Shown: positions 10,275-20,886 of the stretch, piece by piece
How positions within the stretch are numbered: the stretch's first letter is position 1
Layout of the letters: the number at the start of each line of letters is the position of its first letter
NCBI GenBank assembly: GCA_956465555.1
Contig: OY101129.1
Coordinates: forward strand, 372,001-436,000
From: Nitzschia sp. pyKryTriq1
Taxonomy: Eukaryota; Bacillariophyta; Bacillariophyceae; Bacillariales; Bacillariaceae
Reading direction: 5' to 3'
Length of the DNA stretch: 64,000 nucleotides
Program-made: the position numbers and the translations under genes
The notes under the pieces: generated by a model
Told to the model about the DNA's origin: nothing
The model's input: the letters and a program-made list of their open reading frames with translations, nothing else
Database searches by the model: none

Positions 10275-13199
10275 CTATATTTCATCCAGATTACATTCCG
10301 GCAAATGTGGACAATCTTCCAAGTGCAACTGATGCACTTGAAATGCGCACAGGACTGTTTCGGGCAACTCTTCTTGTTCGGCAGCCTCGATGATAAAAGC
10401 AAAGGCAATGGTCAGAGATTTCGTATGGCCCTTGACAACACTCAAAATCCCCTTGGCAATACTGGAGGCAGTGATGATGACATCGACTTCATAGACCGCC
10501 TTGCCATCTTTCGGTTCTTGAAAATAATACTGCAGCGGAATCACCTTGCCCAACAAGGCAGGTGCGGTACCATTCCCCACGGCCGCCTTGACGATCCAAG
10601 GTCCATCCATCACGACGGGCAGGAGTTTGAGACGTTTGTCCCGATATTGCTGGTCGCCCTTGACAAATTTGGACCAAACAGTTGCAAGCGTATCCGGGAA
10701 TTCGGAAAGGGGAGGGACGGTAAAGTACGAAACAAAATTTCCAAAGGGCAACAAGAAATTGACCAAAAACGTATCCTGCTCGTGAAGTTTGCCATTGAGA
10801 ACACTTGGATGGCGGGCAATGTGCCGTTCCGGATTGTCCGTTAACCATACGTCGACTCCACGACACTGGAACGGAGAAGAACCGGAAGGGATCTTGATGC
10901 GATCTTCCAGGTAATTGCTACCGCGGACACGAAAGATGGAGTTGTCGGATGGACTGGACCAACAAGATTCTCCATTATTGTAAGGATACTGAGGAAGAGG
11001 CGAAGAAAGCTTGGACACCAAAACACTGGCTTCATCGTCATCGACGTCATGTTCCAGATAGTCCAAATCGTCCTTGGAATCGACCGAGGACGTATCCATT
11101 TCATCGTGTTCGTTGCCGGTGGATGGTGTCGTAACCACTACTGTAGATGAGTCCAACTTGCTGCTTCTTGTCGATGCGGCAAGATGCTTGTTATTGTCTT
11201 GATGAGACACAGAAGTCGAATGTGGTAGTCGAGCTGCACTCCGGGTCGTCGTCGTCGTCGCCCCATGTCTTGTTGTTGGCTGCGACGCCGTGGATCGAGA
11301 TCGTAGCGCGTTGACCAGTTGGTTGCCGCTTCGGTGATCTGCTGGGGTACCCGATGGTGTCGACCAATATTCCTTGCCCAAGTACGCCGCCAAACACCAA
11401 CTTCCCATCAAAACGTCCAGCCTTAAACTAACCGAAATCATGACTTGTTGATAGACGCGTGCCAACGGTACCGACAATGCCAGACCCACCCCGGCACTGC
11501 CTAGTACCATCCATGGTCGTTGTAACACCCACAACCAACTCGTCGTCGTCCAGTCTTGTTGAATGGGTTGCTGTTTGGAGGATAACCAAGTCTTGACAAA
11601 GGTATCTGTATCGTCTTCTGGAACGACGCGACTCTTTCGTAACGTGAGGGATCGTTCAAATTCGCGTGGCGACAGGGTTTTCCACCACCGGTAGTGGGGA
11701 AGGAGGGAAGGATGATCCGTATCCAACACAAAGCATCGCTTCAATGCGTTGGAATTGACAATGTTTGCATCCATCGCTAACGCTCGAAGCATTTTGTCCA
11801 CAAAGGCAAAGGAAGCCGCGACGCGGGGCAAAATTGCCGATGTGCTGCTGCCCTCCTTTGAATTATTATTGTTAGTATTCTTCTTATTAGAGTAATACTC
11901 ATTCAAGGACGTCGGTGGCAACGGACGAGCCAGCAACTTGGACTGCCATTCTTCAATCAAACCCAAGGATATTTTCGAATCCAATTCTCTCGAGAGGTCG
12001 TCCAAGAGTCTCACAAAGTCATGCGCCGTACGCAAAATCTGACGTTCTTCCACCTTGGTCCCTTGAATCAACAACAGACCGACTTCGTAGGCAATTTGCC
12101 ATTGTAATAAGAGCAACGAAGCAGCCGGGGAGGAGGCTGGAAGTTTGACAAGTCGGTACCCATCCACTTTTGTCACGACAATTCGTCCAACGGTGGTTCG
12201 TTTGATCGGCGGCTGTTGTTGTTGCTGTTGCTGGTTGTGGTGGTGTCTGGATACCATGACGGTAGGCGATCCAAGAGTGTCAGTGGTACTGGTAGTCGCA
12301 GCTCCTACGCTTCCGTCACTCGTCGTCGTGGCATCCGGAAAGAATAAGGTATCCTCGATATTGTTTGCCACCTTCGCATCAGCATGAGCAGAGGAAGGCG
12401 TGGCATTGTATTTGGGACTTCTCCCGCTGCTCATCGCCGACCGATCCACCACCACAGAAGGTATTCGATGAGAGCTCGAGGGAATATGGCAGGAATCACC
12501 CAAGAAATTGATGGACGATCGCTCTCCTCCTCCCGAGTGATGATCATGAGGATGATCATTACTATTCAGATTATTGGACGAAAGCGATCGTTGATGTGTC
12601 GCCTTGCAAACCGACGCCGCCCACTGCAAGACAATGACCCAGGTTTGCGCTTCTTCCAATGTCGATACGGCGCAAAAATATTCCCGCGGTGGATTCGCCT
12701 CATTGCTGTGGTTCATCAACAACTCGAGCGGGCACTGCCGCTGTCCCCGAAACAAAAAGCCATACGAACCCCTGGGCAAGCCGACATGCAAATCTCGGAG
12801 TGTGGTCACATCAATGATCCGAGCATGATAAATGACCAGTGTGTCTTTCGGGATCATATTGACATGATCCCAGTCGGAATCTTCGGGCAAGGTGACATCG
12901 GCGGTCGGCGGCAACTCGTAGTACCTCACCAGTCCCGTGTCGCACAATTCCAAGTAGCGCGGCCTCCACACCCGTCGGATTTTACCGCGAATATGGGCTC
13001 GCCCCGCATGACGGATGGTAGGATCTCGGGGACTGGGTGTGGTGGGACGGAGGCTCCGATACTGAAACGAGGAGTGTTGCGGAGGAGGAGGATTACTATT
13101 AAGATTGCTGTTGTTGTTGTTGTTGGAAGTACCCGTGCTACTAGTGGTCAGGTTGAGAGCCAGCGGGGATGTCGAGGAAGAAGACTGGCTGTTCGACAT
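10275..13199 (-). CDS. PH-PX-EDR2_C domain protein (lipid-binding, membrane-associated)
   Basis: One exon, 974 residues. Order: a low-complexity Ser/Asn/Pro head; a PH domain (about 65-200, beginning HAGRAHIRGKIRRVWRPRYLEL and ending in the Trp helix AQTWVIVLQWA); a PX-like domain (about 330-450, VGRIVVTKVDGYRLVKL, then ERQILRTAHDFVRLLDDLS); a hydrophobic stretch near 555-600 that could be one or two membrane segments; a Thr/Ser linker; and a C-terminal EDR2 domain (DUF1336, about 735-960; e.g. FQCRGVDVWLTDNPERHIARHPSVL). In plants EDR2 combines PH, START and this C-terminal domain and binds phosphoinositides. Here the START position is occupied by PX and a membrane segment, so the architecture differs. 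Poly-Gln, poly-Asn and Ser tracts are typical of diatom proteins. Role inferred: a membrane-contact or lipid-sensing adaptor. Confidence 0.82.
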   Translation of the reverse strand: MSNSQSSSSTSPLALNLTTSSTGTSNNNNNSNLNSNPPPPQHSSFQYRSLRPTTPSPRDPTIRHAGRAHIRGKIRRVWRPRYLELCDTGLVRYYELPPTADVTLPEDSDWDHVNMIPKDTLVIYHARIIDVTTLRDLHVGLPRGSYGFLFRGQRQCPLELLMNHSNEANPPREYFCAVSTLEEAQTWVIVLQWAASVCKATHQRSLSSNNLNSNDHPHDHHSGGGERSSINFLGDSCHIPSSSHRIPSVVVDRSAMSSGRSPKYNATPSSAHADAKVANNIEDTLFFPDATTTSDGSVGAATTSTTDTLGSPTVMVSRHHHNQQQQQQQPPIKRTTVGRIVVTKVDGYRLVKLPASSPAASLLLLQWQIAYEVGLLLIQGTKVEERQILRTAHDFVRLLDDLSRELDSKISLGLIEEWQSKLLARPLPPTSLNEYYSNKKNTNNNNSKEGSSTSAILPRVAASFAFVDKMLRALAMDANIVNSNALKRCFVLDTDHPSLLPHYRWWKTLSPREFERSLTLRKSRVVPEDDTDTFVKTWLSSKQQPIQQDWTTTSWLWVLQRPWMVLGSAGVGLALSVPLARVYQQVMISVSLRLDVLMGSWCLAAYLGKEYWSTPSGTPADHRSGNQLVNALRSRSTASQPTTRHGATTTTTRSAARLPHSTSVSHQDNNKHLAASTRSSKLDSSTVVVTTPSTGNEHDEMDTSSVDSKDDLDYLEHDVDDDEASVLVSKLSSPLPQYPYNNGESCWSSPSDNSIFRVRGSNYLEDRIKIPSGSSPFQCRGVDVWLTDNPERHIARHPSVLNGKLHEQDTFLVNFLLPFGNFVSYFTVPPLSEFPDTLATVWSKFVKGDQQYRDKRLKLLPVVMDGPWIVKAAVGNGTAPALLGKVIPLQYYFQEPKDGKAVYEVDVIITASSIAKGILSVVKGHTKSLTIAFAFIIEAAEQEELPETVLCAFQVHQLHLEDCPHLPECNLDEI

Positions 13200-14115
13200 T
13201 GCGGTGGATGCGACACTGGCACTGGCACTGGCACTGAATGTACGTCTCTCTCTCTCTCGGTTTAGTTTGCGCTACTAATTCCTTCCTGCAAGCGCAGCTA
13301 CAGACAGCTACCGGTACCCTGTACAGTAGTAGTGGCTTGCTCAAGAAGCCTTCCACTTTTTTAAGGATACTCCTACTGTATCTTGCAAGCCGACTGACTC
13401 GGATTGATGTTCTGAAACAGAGAGGCAGAGGAGGCGAGAGTCGTCGTCGTCGTCTTGTCAGAAATTCTGTTTCGTCCTCTATCTTGCTTTGTTGGACGGT
13501 CTTTGTTTTTTGGTCCTTGCGCCCGCATTCGGTTTCAACACGCGGCGCGCTTTCTTCTCATTCACATCGATCGAAAAAAAATATATGATTTTGGCGTGTC
13601 ATCGCTCATCGTGTCATCGCAATCATCGCGGGCGAGATGATCATGATGATGATGATGATTGATTTTTGATTGCTTGATTGTTCGATCAATATCGGACATT
13701 CACGGACAAAGATGCTCGAAATGAAACAACCGCGCGCGGGCGAGGGCGACACATCCGTTCCGACCCGACGGGCTCGCAAATGCCAAGCCGGCCGCCAGGT
13801 TGCCATCATCAGCGAGCGCATTGGATGGAGCTGAAAATGCATGCATGCCTGCATGCGACAATGGGCGATCGACCGCGACCGACCGACCGAAATTCCAAAC
13901 GCCCCTATCTCTCCAGCACACTCGATGATCACCCTCATCGCACACTCCACACACATCATGCTTCCACGTTGTTCGCTATGCCCGTTGTTTCGACGACGAG
14001 CAATAAAAGCATAGCATACATACTGTACATTAGCATACGTACATACAGCCAACCAAAACTATTACAAAGCAAATAATATTAATAATAGTAAGGGTACCAG
14101 TACTGCTGCATCATC
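13200..14115. promoter_or_regulatory. Divergent promoter region, 916 bp
   Basis: Separates the PH/EDR2 gene from the DHHC gene. TACCGGTA sits at 13309-13316 (110 bp upstream of the EDR2-gene ATG), followed by CTGTACAG. Short simple repeats are present: an interrupted TGGCAC run just above the EDR2 ATG, GATGAT near 13640 and GCATGC near 13840-13856. Open frames here have simple composition and no recognisable protein. Confidence 0.35.
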
Positions 14116-15699
14116 ATGATGAGTCACACGCTGACCATGGAACAGGGTCCTAATTTGAGATCTCAAGATCATGTCCGAAACAGGAGAATAGGAGGAGAGC
14201 AACCCTATCGAGACGATCCGGTAAGTGAATTGATATGATATGCTGTGCTGTGCTGTGCTGTGCTGTGCTGTGCTGTGTTGTGATGTGATGTGATGTGATG
14301 TGCATTACGAAGTATGTGGTCAATCTCGTCAAGTTTGGAACCGCCAGCATCTCACTAGTGAATGAATCAATGAATGAATCAATCAATGAACATGCTCCCC
14401 TTTCTTTTTTGGTCTGGTACTCCTTGTGCTCGACACGAGTAGAATCGAGGTCCAGTCCAGCAATCCTTTTCACGAGGCGGCTACGGTCCCGCGGATGGTG
14501 GCGAATACAACAACAAGGGCAAGATAAAATCAGCATCAATAGCAGCAGCAGCAGCAGCAGCATCGTCGCCCTTGATGGATTATTATCAATTTTGTTGCGC
14601 GGTTTCGAACAGTACTAGCAGTAGTGAGAACGATCCAATGTATTATCGAGACGATTTTAACGATTTATCGTGGACGGTTCGACTCGGGACGACGGACGAA
14701 GATGGAATTTGGTTGAATCGAGCCGATCCAGCGGGGACAATCATGGCAGCGATGGTGTGGATTTTGCTCTTGTATTCCGAACTCACCATTACCTTTTTGG
14801 CGCAAACGGGGGGCATCCACTGGTGGTGGAGTTGGGTGTATTCGTGCCTATGTAGTTTGGCGCTGGCGTGCCACGTCAAGACGTCCTTGACGGATCCGGG
14901 AAGTGTTCCACCCTCGGCGGTTCCTACCGAGGCGCAAAGGAAACAAGAACGACTGTCCATGTGCAGTCAATGTCAAACGTTCAAACCACCACTCTCGCAT
15001 CACTGTCGAATCTGCAATCGATGTATCAGTCGGATGGACCGTAAGTTCATTATTTTTTGTCTACTTGATTGGTTGATTGTTGTTTGGGTCCGATTGGATC
15101 ATGAATCCTCCCTGGGGGCACTGGCCACTTGTGAATCGTCTGACCATTTTGTTTCTTGATTTGCCCTTACTGGCTTGCACCGCACATATTATAATGATAC
15201 AGACCACTGTCCTTGGATGAATAATTGTGTGGGAGGGGGGAATATGAAGCACTTTTTCCTCTTTTTGATTTACACATGGCTTTGTACCGTCGTTGCCTTG
15301 TGTTTAATGGGTTCCAATTACTTTTTTTGTTCCTCGGAAGATTGTGAATTCAACCTGGTGTTGACACAACTCGTCAGGATCATGACCATTCTGAGTATCT
15401 GTGCCTTTTTATTTACTTCCAGTATGTTAATGAACGTGGTCTATGGTCTCATCACGGGGATTGGTACCATTGATCGCCTCAAGAAAAAGGCAACCAATAC
15501 CATGAATGAAAGTGAAGAGGAACCGATTCCATTGACGGACGTGTTTGGGATTGGGCCCTTGTGGACGTGGCCCTTTCCCATGGATCCACTCTTTGAAGAT
15601 TACGACCGGGTCATGGGCTTTTCGACTCCGCAGCGGCTCTTGAGAGAACAAATACTCCGGGAACAACACGATGGGGACGGACCCTACTCTCCTGTGTAA
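14116..15699 (+). CDS. DHHC-type protein S-palmitoyltransferase
   Basis: Three exons: 14116-14220, about 14461-15040 and 15203-15699, giving about 393 residues. The second intron (GTAAGT to ATACAG, 162 nt) falls within the active site: the exons join as SRMD|HHCPWMNNCVG, restoring the catalytic DHHC Cys that neither frame shows alone. The Cys-rich zinc domain precedes it (CSQCQTFKPPLSHHCRICNRC). Two membrane segments lie on each side, the usual four-TM layout, and a TTxE-like DPG motif (LTDPGSVP) precedes the zinc domain. Exon 1 encodes a charged head ending YRDDP. The first intron's 3' end could be at 14442 or 14460 (both AG, same phase; the latter gives 6 fewer residues). Enzymes of this family transfer palmitate to cysteines at Golgi or plasma membrane. 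Confidence 0.87.
14241..14302. repeat. TGCTG/TGATG pentanucleotide microsatellite in an intron
   Basis: About seven TGCTG units grade into about four TGATG units inside the first intron of the DHHC gene, shortly after the donor site. Likely length-polymorphic. Confidence 0.8.
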
Positions 15700-15952
15700 C
15701 TACGACTGCCCCTTTTCCATCAACGTGTACAGTGTGTGCGTGTGTACGTGTGCGTGTGTTCAGGTTGCTTGTTTGCTAATTACTGCTACCTAAAGACGCT
15801 GTTGAAATGGTTTTCCGTTGGCCTTTCTTTTTTTCTAGTAGAGTAGTAGGAGTAGCGAGTACGTCGTACTGTAGCGAGTACGTACTTGTGCCATAATAGT
15901 TGCCATAATAGTAGTAGCGCTAAGGGTAATGGTGATGCTGGTGGTTGCTTCT

Positions 15953-18900
15953 CTATTCTGCGGGGCGGCATTCGAGAAGGGTTTTAAGGCTGATTTCCAT
16001 AGCCTTGCGATCTGCTGCCAGACGGAAATTCTCCACCAAATTGGGCGGACATCCCAATCGAGTGGTCAAAACTCCCACCAAAACTTGTTGCTGGTAGATT
16101 TGGGGGGCGTGTTCCCGCAAAATGTCCAATAGGGCTGCAAACTCCAAGACGCAGCGCCATTGGTTGGCATCGTGGACGGAAAAGTTGGGCTGCGCAAAGG
16201 ATTCTAATACACCAGGAAGCAGAAAGTTGCACAGGAATTGGATATAGCCCTGGACGACGGCTGGTGGGGCTGGACTACCGCTAGTAGCCTCCGTGTTATT
16301 GCCGATGTTGTCAAACACGATCCATTGTTCCAATACTTCCTTGAAAAAGACAAGACAAGTCTTTTTCATGGCAGGATCTTCCACATGTGTGGCACCCTCG
16401 CACATGGATTGCAAAATTCCTTCCAAACTCGACAGATTGGTAGGGGTGTATAAGACGCCAGTCGCTTTGTTCACTACTACGTGATTCAGGACCATGTAAG
16501 AGAGTTTTTGAATCGATAGCTGTTCGGTGCGTTGATGAGGAGCAGCCATCATGGATGGCGGTGTAGCGAGTGTCGGTCCGTTATTGTTGATCTCGAGGAG
16601 TGCTGTACTGTTGCTGGTACCAGTAGGTCCGCTATTGGCGAGTGAATAGCATTTATGTAAAAATGGAACCAGCGCGGCATCAATTGCAGGGATACTATTT
16701 TGGCTGAATTTGATGCACAATTGATTGTACAACTGGGCAACATCCAAAATATCTTCCGTGTTGCAGTGCGAAATCACAAGATTCAAAAACCGGGGCATGA
16801 TCGGTAACACCTTCTCTTCCAAGCATTGGATCAACCGCTGCATCAACACCATGGACTTGTTTCGGACGGCATCTATGTTTGGCAGAGTTTCCAAGACTGT
16901 CATGGAAAATTGAAGAGTTTCCAACAACACGATCTGGACTGGTTCGGCTGGCCTCTTGAAACCCTTGCTCAGAAAGGCAATTGCTGCAACAGAGGAAGAC
17001 AAGATTTCCCCATAGGTCTCAGGGTCTTGTGCGACAGCTTCTTTGTGTTCTAGGACCTGTTCAATCGACCGGATATGAGGTGTCATCACTTGGGTCAAAT
17101 AACGTTGCTGCTCCGATGGTTCGACGCCCGTTTTGCCGAGAAGTAGTCCAATCGTCTCAAACAAATTGAGTGTATCTTCCGACCGCAACTGAACCTGGCT
17201 ATTCTCCAACAAGCTTTGGATTCCAGATACAGCTGTTTCAACGTACGGTCGTAAGACATTTGGTCCGCTGCTGTTACTGTTGTTCCCGACAGATTTGACA
17301 AGCCGTAGAAGCATGTAGCAGCAGCGCGATCGCACACGAGGGTGTTCGTGTTGCAATCCACGATTTCCAGTCAGCGATTCTAGAACCTTTTGAAGTAGAT
17401 CGGGTCGTTCCTTTAACAAAGGGTAATAGCGGACGGCAGTTTCATAATATAGCGTCAGAACCTCACGATGAGGATGCATGGTAATGTCACTGGTGTGAAG
17501 AGCCACGATCAAGTTTCGAAACGTCTCGTTTCGCATGACGACCTTCATTCCAGGAGGCGGCCGTATTCCTTCACAAAAATGATAGACCAATCGTAGCGCG
17601 GCTTCAATATCCGGCGTTGGAGCACTGGACAGTGGAAGCGGTAGTTGGGCCAATGTTTGACAAATAAATTGCAAAAAGGCATCAGGGGCAGCCCGAATGA
17701 ATTTTTGGTTTAGCTTGCGCAATTCATTTCTGTACATTTCTTCCTCTGCTTCATCTTCATCCTCACAATCAAACTGAAAGTCTTCTGGGTACCTCATTTG
17801 GCGAAAGGTGACTGTGAGTAGCTGTGATAATACGGGATCGGATTGGGGCTGCTGTTGTCCCAGCTGAAGTTTATCTTGAGAGGGGATGAGGGATCCAGCC
17901 AAGGATATGACTGCACCCGATACATCAATATCGTCGTACGCAAAACATCGAAAAAAGAGGTCAAGCAATTGTGATCGAACCTTGGCATGGTCGGCTGCTG
18001 ATGTCAAAGCAGTAGCAGCAGCACCACCAGCAGCAGCAGCACCATCAACAGCAGCATCATTATTCTCTCCCAACATGACGGACATGACCTCTAGCCCGGT
18101 TCGATCAATAAACTTGGCAACCTCCAGGACCACATCAATGGGGCTGCCATCCACCGTTTCAAGGTTGACATGTGCATGAATGGTTTCCAAAACGTGGGTA
18201 TGGACCAGTATCGCAACTTTCTTTTCTTCTTCCATTCCTCGGGCAATCAACTCTTGCAGACATTCCACTGCCATGACACCCGCGTCCGCCATGGGAGAGT
18301 CGGTGGTGCTTCCCTTTGCCAACGCTGTAAAAATTAAATTCAGGACTTGTTGTTGTTGATCTTCCAGTACCAAGGACAAATCAATCCATGCCATGAACCC
18401 TTTTAACGCTGTCAGCGCCAAAACACAAATTTGTAGCTGTTGAGCGGGTACGACACCATTGCAGACTTCCAGCGCTTGTGTGAGCAGCGAGAGAATAGTT
18501 TTTAAAAGCTGGGCGGACAAACTTTGAGCTGGAGGAATCAATGACGTAGATGATGAGGTGCCCTGTTGTTGTTGTTGTTGTTGTTGTAATAGCGAAGAGG
18601 AAGATAGATTTCCATTGATATAATTCAGATTCTGATTCTGACAAGAAGAAGGAGAAGAAGGAGGAGAAACAGTAGTCGCGTAACCCCGGAGCATGTCCTT
18701 AATCTTGGCATTGACGGTCGTTTCGTTGTGCCCAAAATCGTCCATTAACGCCACCAGCGTTCGCAACAAAATATCGGGAGCACCTCGCAACAGTTCCGGA
18801 CTTTGTAATTCATCAAAGGCCGAGGGCCAGTTTCCCGTGGGAAAGTCAAGGTGGATCAAACTGGCCAACAGCACTCCTACTTTGGTGCGTAGATACGTAG

Positions 18901-19207
18901 GACTCCAACAAGAACTGCTTGCTGCTGAAGAATCATGATTGATGATTAGCAAGGTAAATAACTCTTGTCGCATTCTCATTCGCTGCTCCAGTGTGGTGGT
19001 GCGTAAATTGAGAAACGCCGTGAGTACAAAGAAGAGCACCACTTCCTTTTGCGAGGATCTTAAGACGGGCACCAAGGCATCGGCCAGGACTAGATCGTCT
19101 GTCGTGGAGACCCAGTGGTTCAATAGAGCATTCGCTTGCTGTTGATTTTGCAGGTTGCTCGCATCGGACGCCAAAAGTACGTATTGCTCCAACTCTTCTG
19201 GCGTCAT
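15953..19207 (-). CDS. Exportin-T-like tRNA export receptor (importin-beta superfamily)
   Basis: One exon, 1084 residues, ATG at 19207. The protein is an all-helical array. The N-terminal region (LLNHWVSTTDDLVLADALVP, then KEVVLFFVLTAFLNLRTT) matches the CRM1/Ran-binding N-terminal pattern of exportins. The C-terminal block (LPGVLESFAQPNFSVHDANQ and neighbours) resembles the exportin-T end that reads PACF...PxFDLxDAQ. Exportin-T carries mature tRNAs out of the nucleus with RanGTP. A long poly-Gln/Ser insert (about 200-225) and Ala-rich tracts are species-specific. Exportin-5 or transportin-3 types are the alternatives; the C-terminal similarity favours exportin-T but was judged by eye. Confidence 0.7.
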   Translation of the reverse strand: MTPEELEQYVLLASDASNLQNQQQANALLNHWVSTTDDLVLADALVPVLRSSQKEVVLFFVLTAFLNLRTTTLEQRMRMRQELFTLLIINHDSSAASSSCWSPTYLRTKVGVLLASLIHLDFPTGNWPSAFDELQSPELLRGAPDILLRTLVALMDDFGHNETTVNAKIKDMLRGYATTVSPPSSPSSCQNQNLNYINGNLSSSSLLQQQQQQQQGTSSSTSLIPPAQSLSAQLLKTILSLLTQALEVCNGVVPAQQLQICVLALTALKGFMAWIDLSLVLEDQQQQVLNLIFTALAKGSTTDSPMADAGVMAVECLQELIARGMEEEKKVAILVHTHVLETIHAHVNLETVDGSPIDVVLEVAKFIDRTGLEVMSVMLGENNDAAVDGAAAAGGAAATALTSAADHAKVRSQLLDLFFRCFAYDDIDVSGAVISLAGSLIPSQDKLQLGQQQPQSDPVLSQLLTVTFRQMRYPEDFQFDCEDEDEAEEEMYRNELRKLNQKFIRAAPDAFLQFICQTLAQLPLPLSSAPTPDIEAALRLVYHFCEGIRPPPGMKVVMRNETFRNLIVALHTSDITMHPHREVLTLYYETAVRYYPLLKERPDLLQKVLESLTGNRGLQHEHPRVRSRCCYMLLRLVKSVGNNSNSSGPNVLRPYVETAVSGIQSLLENSQVQLRSEDTLNLFETIGLLLGKTGVEPSEQQRYLTQVMTPHIRSIEQVLEHKEAVAQDPETYGEILSSSVAAIAFLSKGFKRPAEPVQIVLLETLQFSMTVLETLPNIDAVRNKSMVLMQRLIQCLEEKVLPIMPRFLNLVISHCNTEDILDVAQLYNQLCIKFSQNSIPAIDAALVPFLHKCYSLANSGPTGTSNSTALLEINNNGPTLATPPSMMAAPHQRTEQLSIQKLSYMVLNHVVVNKATGVLYTPTNLSSLEGILQSMCEGATHVEDPAMKKTCLVFFKEVLEQWIVFDNIGNNTEATSGSPAPPAVVQGYIQFLCNFLLPGVLESFAQPNFSVHDANQWRCVLEFAALLDILREHAPQIYQQQVLVGVLTTRLGCPPNLVENFRLAADRKAMEISLKTLLECRPAE

Positions 19208-19935
19208 CTTTTGCTGTGTTGGTTGTTTGGTCCTTGCTGTTGTCTTGTTATTTGTCTTGTTCCGACTAGAATAAGGTGTGTCACCGAGTCATAGCAGTTT
19301 CAGTTTCTCGAAATCTATCGTTTGGACGGATGAAGAAGAGAGCAGAGAGCAGAAAGCAGGACGAAGTCAAGTCGAGATATATATTCGTAGTCGAGAGCAC
19401 TTGTAGTGATGATTCTTTCAAGCAACGTAATAAATACGAGTAGGCTTGTGTTATCTTTGGTAGTCAAGTAGTTGGGCTTTGTTGCTGCGGAAAGCAATGA
19501 ACGAGAAGACAAAGATGATGATCGATGATGGTGATGATATGAGCAATTCTTCTCAATTCTTGCGTCTTCTTTTTTATGTGGCCATCGTTCATCCGCATCG
19601 TCGCGCGATCATCGTTCCTCGAATGATTTCTGCGGTTTGGAAGTACCTCCGGGTATTTTCTTTGCATTTGACTAACTGGACCGCATATCCACTCCAATCA
19701 GTCAACGACTTTTTCTGAGACTGGTTCGTTTCCATCGATCACGACACGAACGCACGTGCACGGGTAGGGCCACGTAGAATTGAGTACTGACTATGAACAC
19801 GTGCCGCGTGTGGAGACAGCTTCGAACCTCTCATGCATATCTCTCGTCCCTCCGACGCATTGTTTTTGTGATTATCATCTCCCTCTATTTTTTGATCGTA
19901 CCGGTATCACAAGATAGTCTACTCACTCCTATTAT
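19208..19935. promoter_or_regulatory. Divergent promoter region, 728 bp
   Basis: Lies between the exportin gene and APRT. TACCGGTA is at 19899-19906, only 30 bp upstream of the APRT ATG at 19936. The remainder has GATGAT-rich simple sequence and no credible gene. Confidence 0.35.
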
Positions 19936-20763
19936 ATGAGCAGCACTCGTGTATCCTTCCCATCATCTTGGTTCTTCTTGCTGCTGTTACTACTACTACG
20001 CATATTCGTACTTGCATCTGCTGCGGAAGAAGAGCTCTGCCCCAACCACAACAACGACAACGACAACCACAACCACAACAAAATCATGACGACAGGAGTA
20101 GTAGTAAATCACGTATCTACCAAGTACGCACAAGACGGCCCCGAGGCCAAGGAAATCGCCCAATACTTGCCCTACTTTCCTTTCAAGGGAATTCCTCGTT
20201 TCTACGATATTGGAGGCTTCTTGTACGAACCTGCGATCTTTCAAAAGATTGTCGATATTTTCGTGGATCGTTACGCGGAAATTGGTATCGATGTCATTGT
20301 CGGGTTGGACGCGCGTGGATTCATTTTGGGTCCCCCCATTGCGTTGGGCCTGAAGAAACCATTCGTCATGGCGCGCAAAAAAGGAAAAATGCCCAATTCG
20401 ATTTCCAGCGACAATTATGATACGGAATATGGAAGTCGGTCGGGATTGACGGTCCAAAAGGACAAAATCAAAGAGGGAGATCGAGTGTTGATCATTGACG
20501 ATTTGGTGGCCACCGGTGGGACTTTGAGTTCGGCGATTAGTTTGGTCAAAATGCTCAAGGGCAAAGTGGTGGAATGTGCCTGTGTCGTCGAACTCAAAAT
20601 GTTTATTGATCCGGCGGAAGCATCGGGTTTGCCGTCTCGCACCAAGCTCTTCCAGCAGTTGGGCCACGATGATGTTCCTGTGTGGGGACTGGTGTCGGAA
20701 GATATTTTGACCAATGAAGCCAAATTGCCAGAGAACTATGTGGACGACGGAGAAGAGCATTAA
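19936..20763 (+). CDS. APRT: Adenine phosphoribosyltransferase with N-terminal signal peptide
   Basis: One exon, 275 residues. The body is a full type I phosphoribosyltransferase: FPFKGIPRFYDIGG, the adenine-pocket GLDARGFILGPPIALGL, the flexible loop ending MARKKGKMPN, and the PRPP loop VLIIDDLVATGGTL. It converts adenine plus PRPP to AMP. Unusually, about 55 residues precede the catalytic domain: a hydrophobic leader with a run of leucines (FFLLLLLLLRIFVLASAA) and an Asn/His/Asp repeat. The leader predicts entry to the secretory route, which is odd for a cytosolic salvage enzyme. An internal Met (KIMTTGVVV, about residue 50) could start a cytosolic form, so dual targeting by alternative starts is plausible. 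No ASAFAP motif is visible. Confidence 0.92.
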   Translation: MSSTRVSFPSSWFFLLLLLLLRIFVLASAAEEELCPNHNNDNDNHNHNKIMTTGVVVNHVSTKYAQDGPEAKEIAQYLPYFPFKGIPRFYDIGGFLYEPAIFQKIVDIFVDRYAEIGIDVIVGLDARGFILGPPIALGLKKPFVMARKKGKMPNSISSDNYDTEYGSRSGLTVQKDKIKEGDRVLIIDDLVATGGTLSSAISLVKMLKGKVVECACVVELKMFIDPAEASGLPSRTKLFQQLGHDDVPVWGLVSEDILTNEAKLPENYVDDGEEH

Positions 20764-20886
20764 AAATTGAACTTTTGTACTGCCGAAGCTGCTCGGAGTA
20801 AGACGTGACTTTAGCAATGACTTTTAAAAATGTTTTGGGCTAGTACTAGTTAGTCTAGTAGTAGTAGTAGCTTTATCGTTCGTCTT

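Noticed and set aside
12384-13265. A 293-residue antisense frame over the PH/EDR2 gene
   Set aside because: Shadow of the real gene; composition is Arg/Gly-rich with no motif.
13678-14076. A 132-residue ORF upstream of the DHHC gene
   Set aside because: His/Arg/Thr-rich low-complexity frame with no motif in a promoter-like region.
19996-20817. A 273-residue antisense frame over APRT
   Set aside because: Shadow of APRT; the sense strand has the PRPP loop and a complete enzyme.
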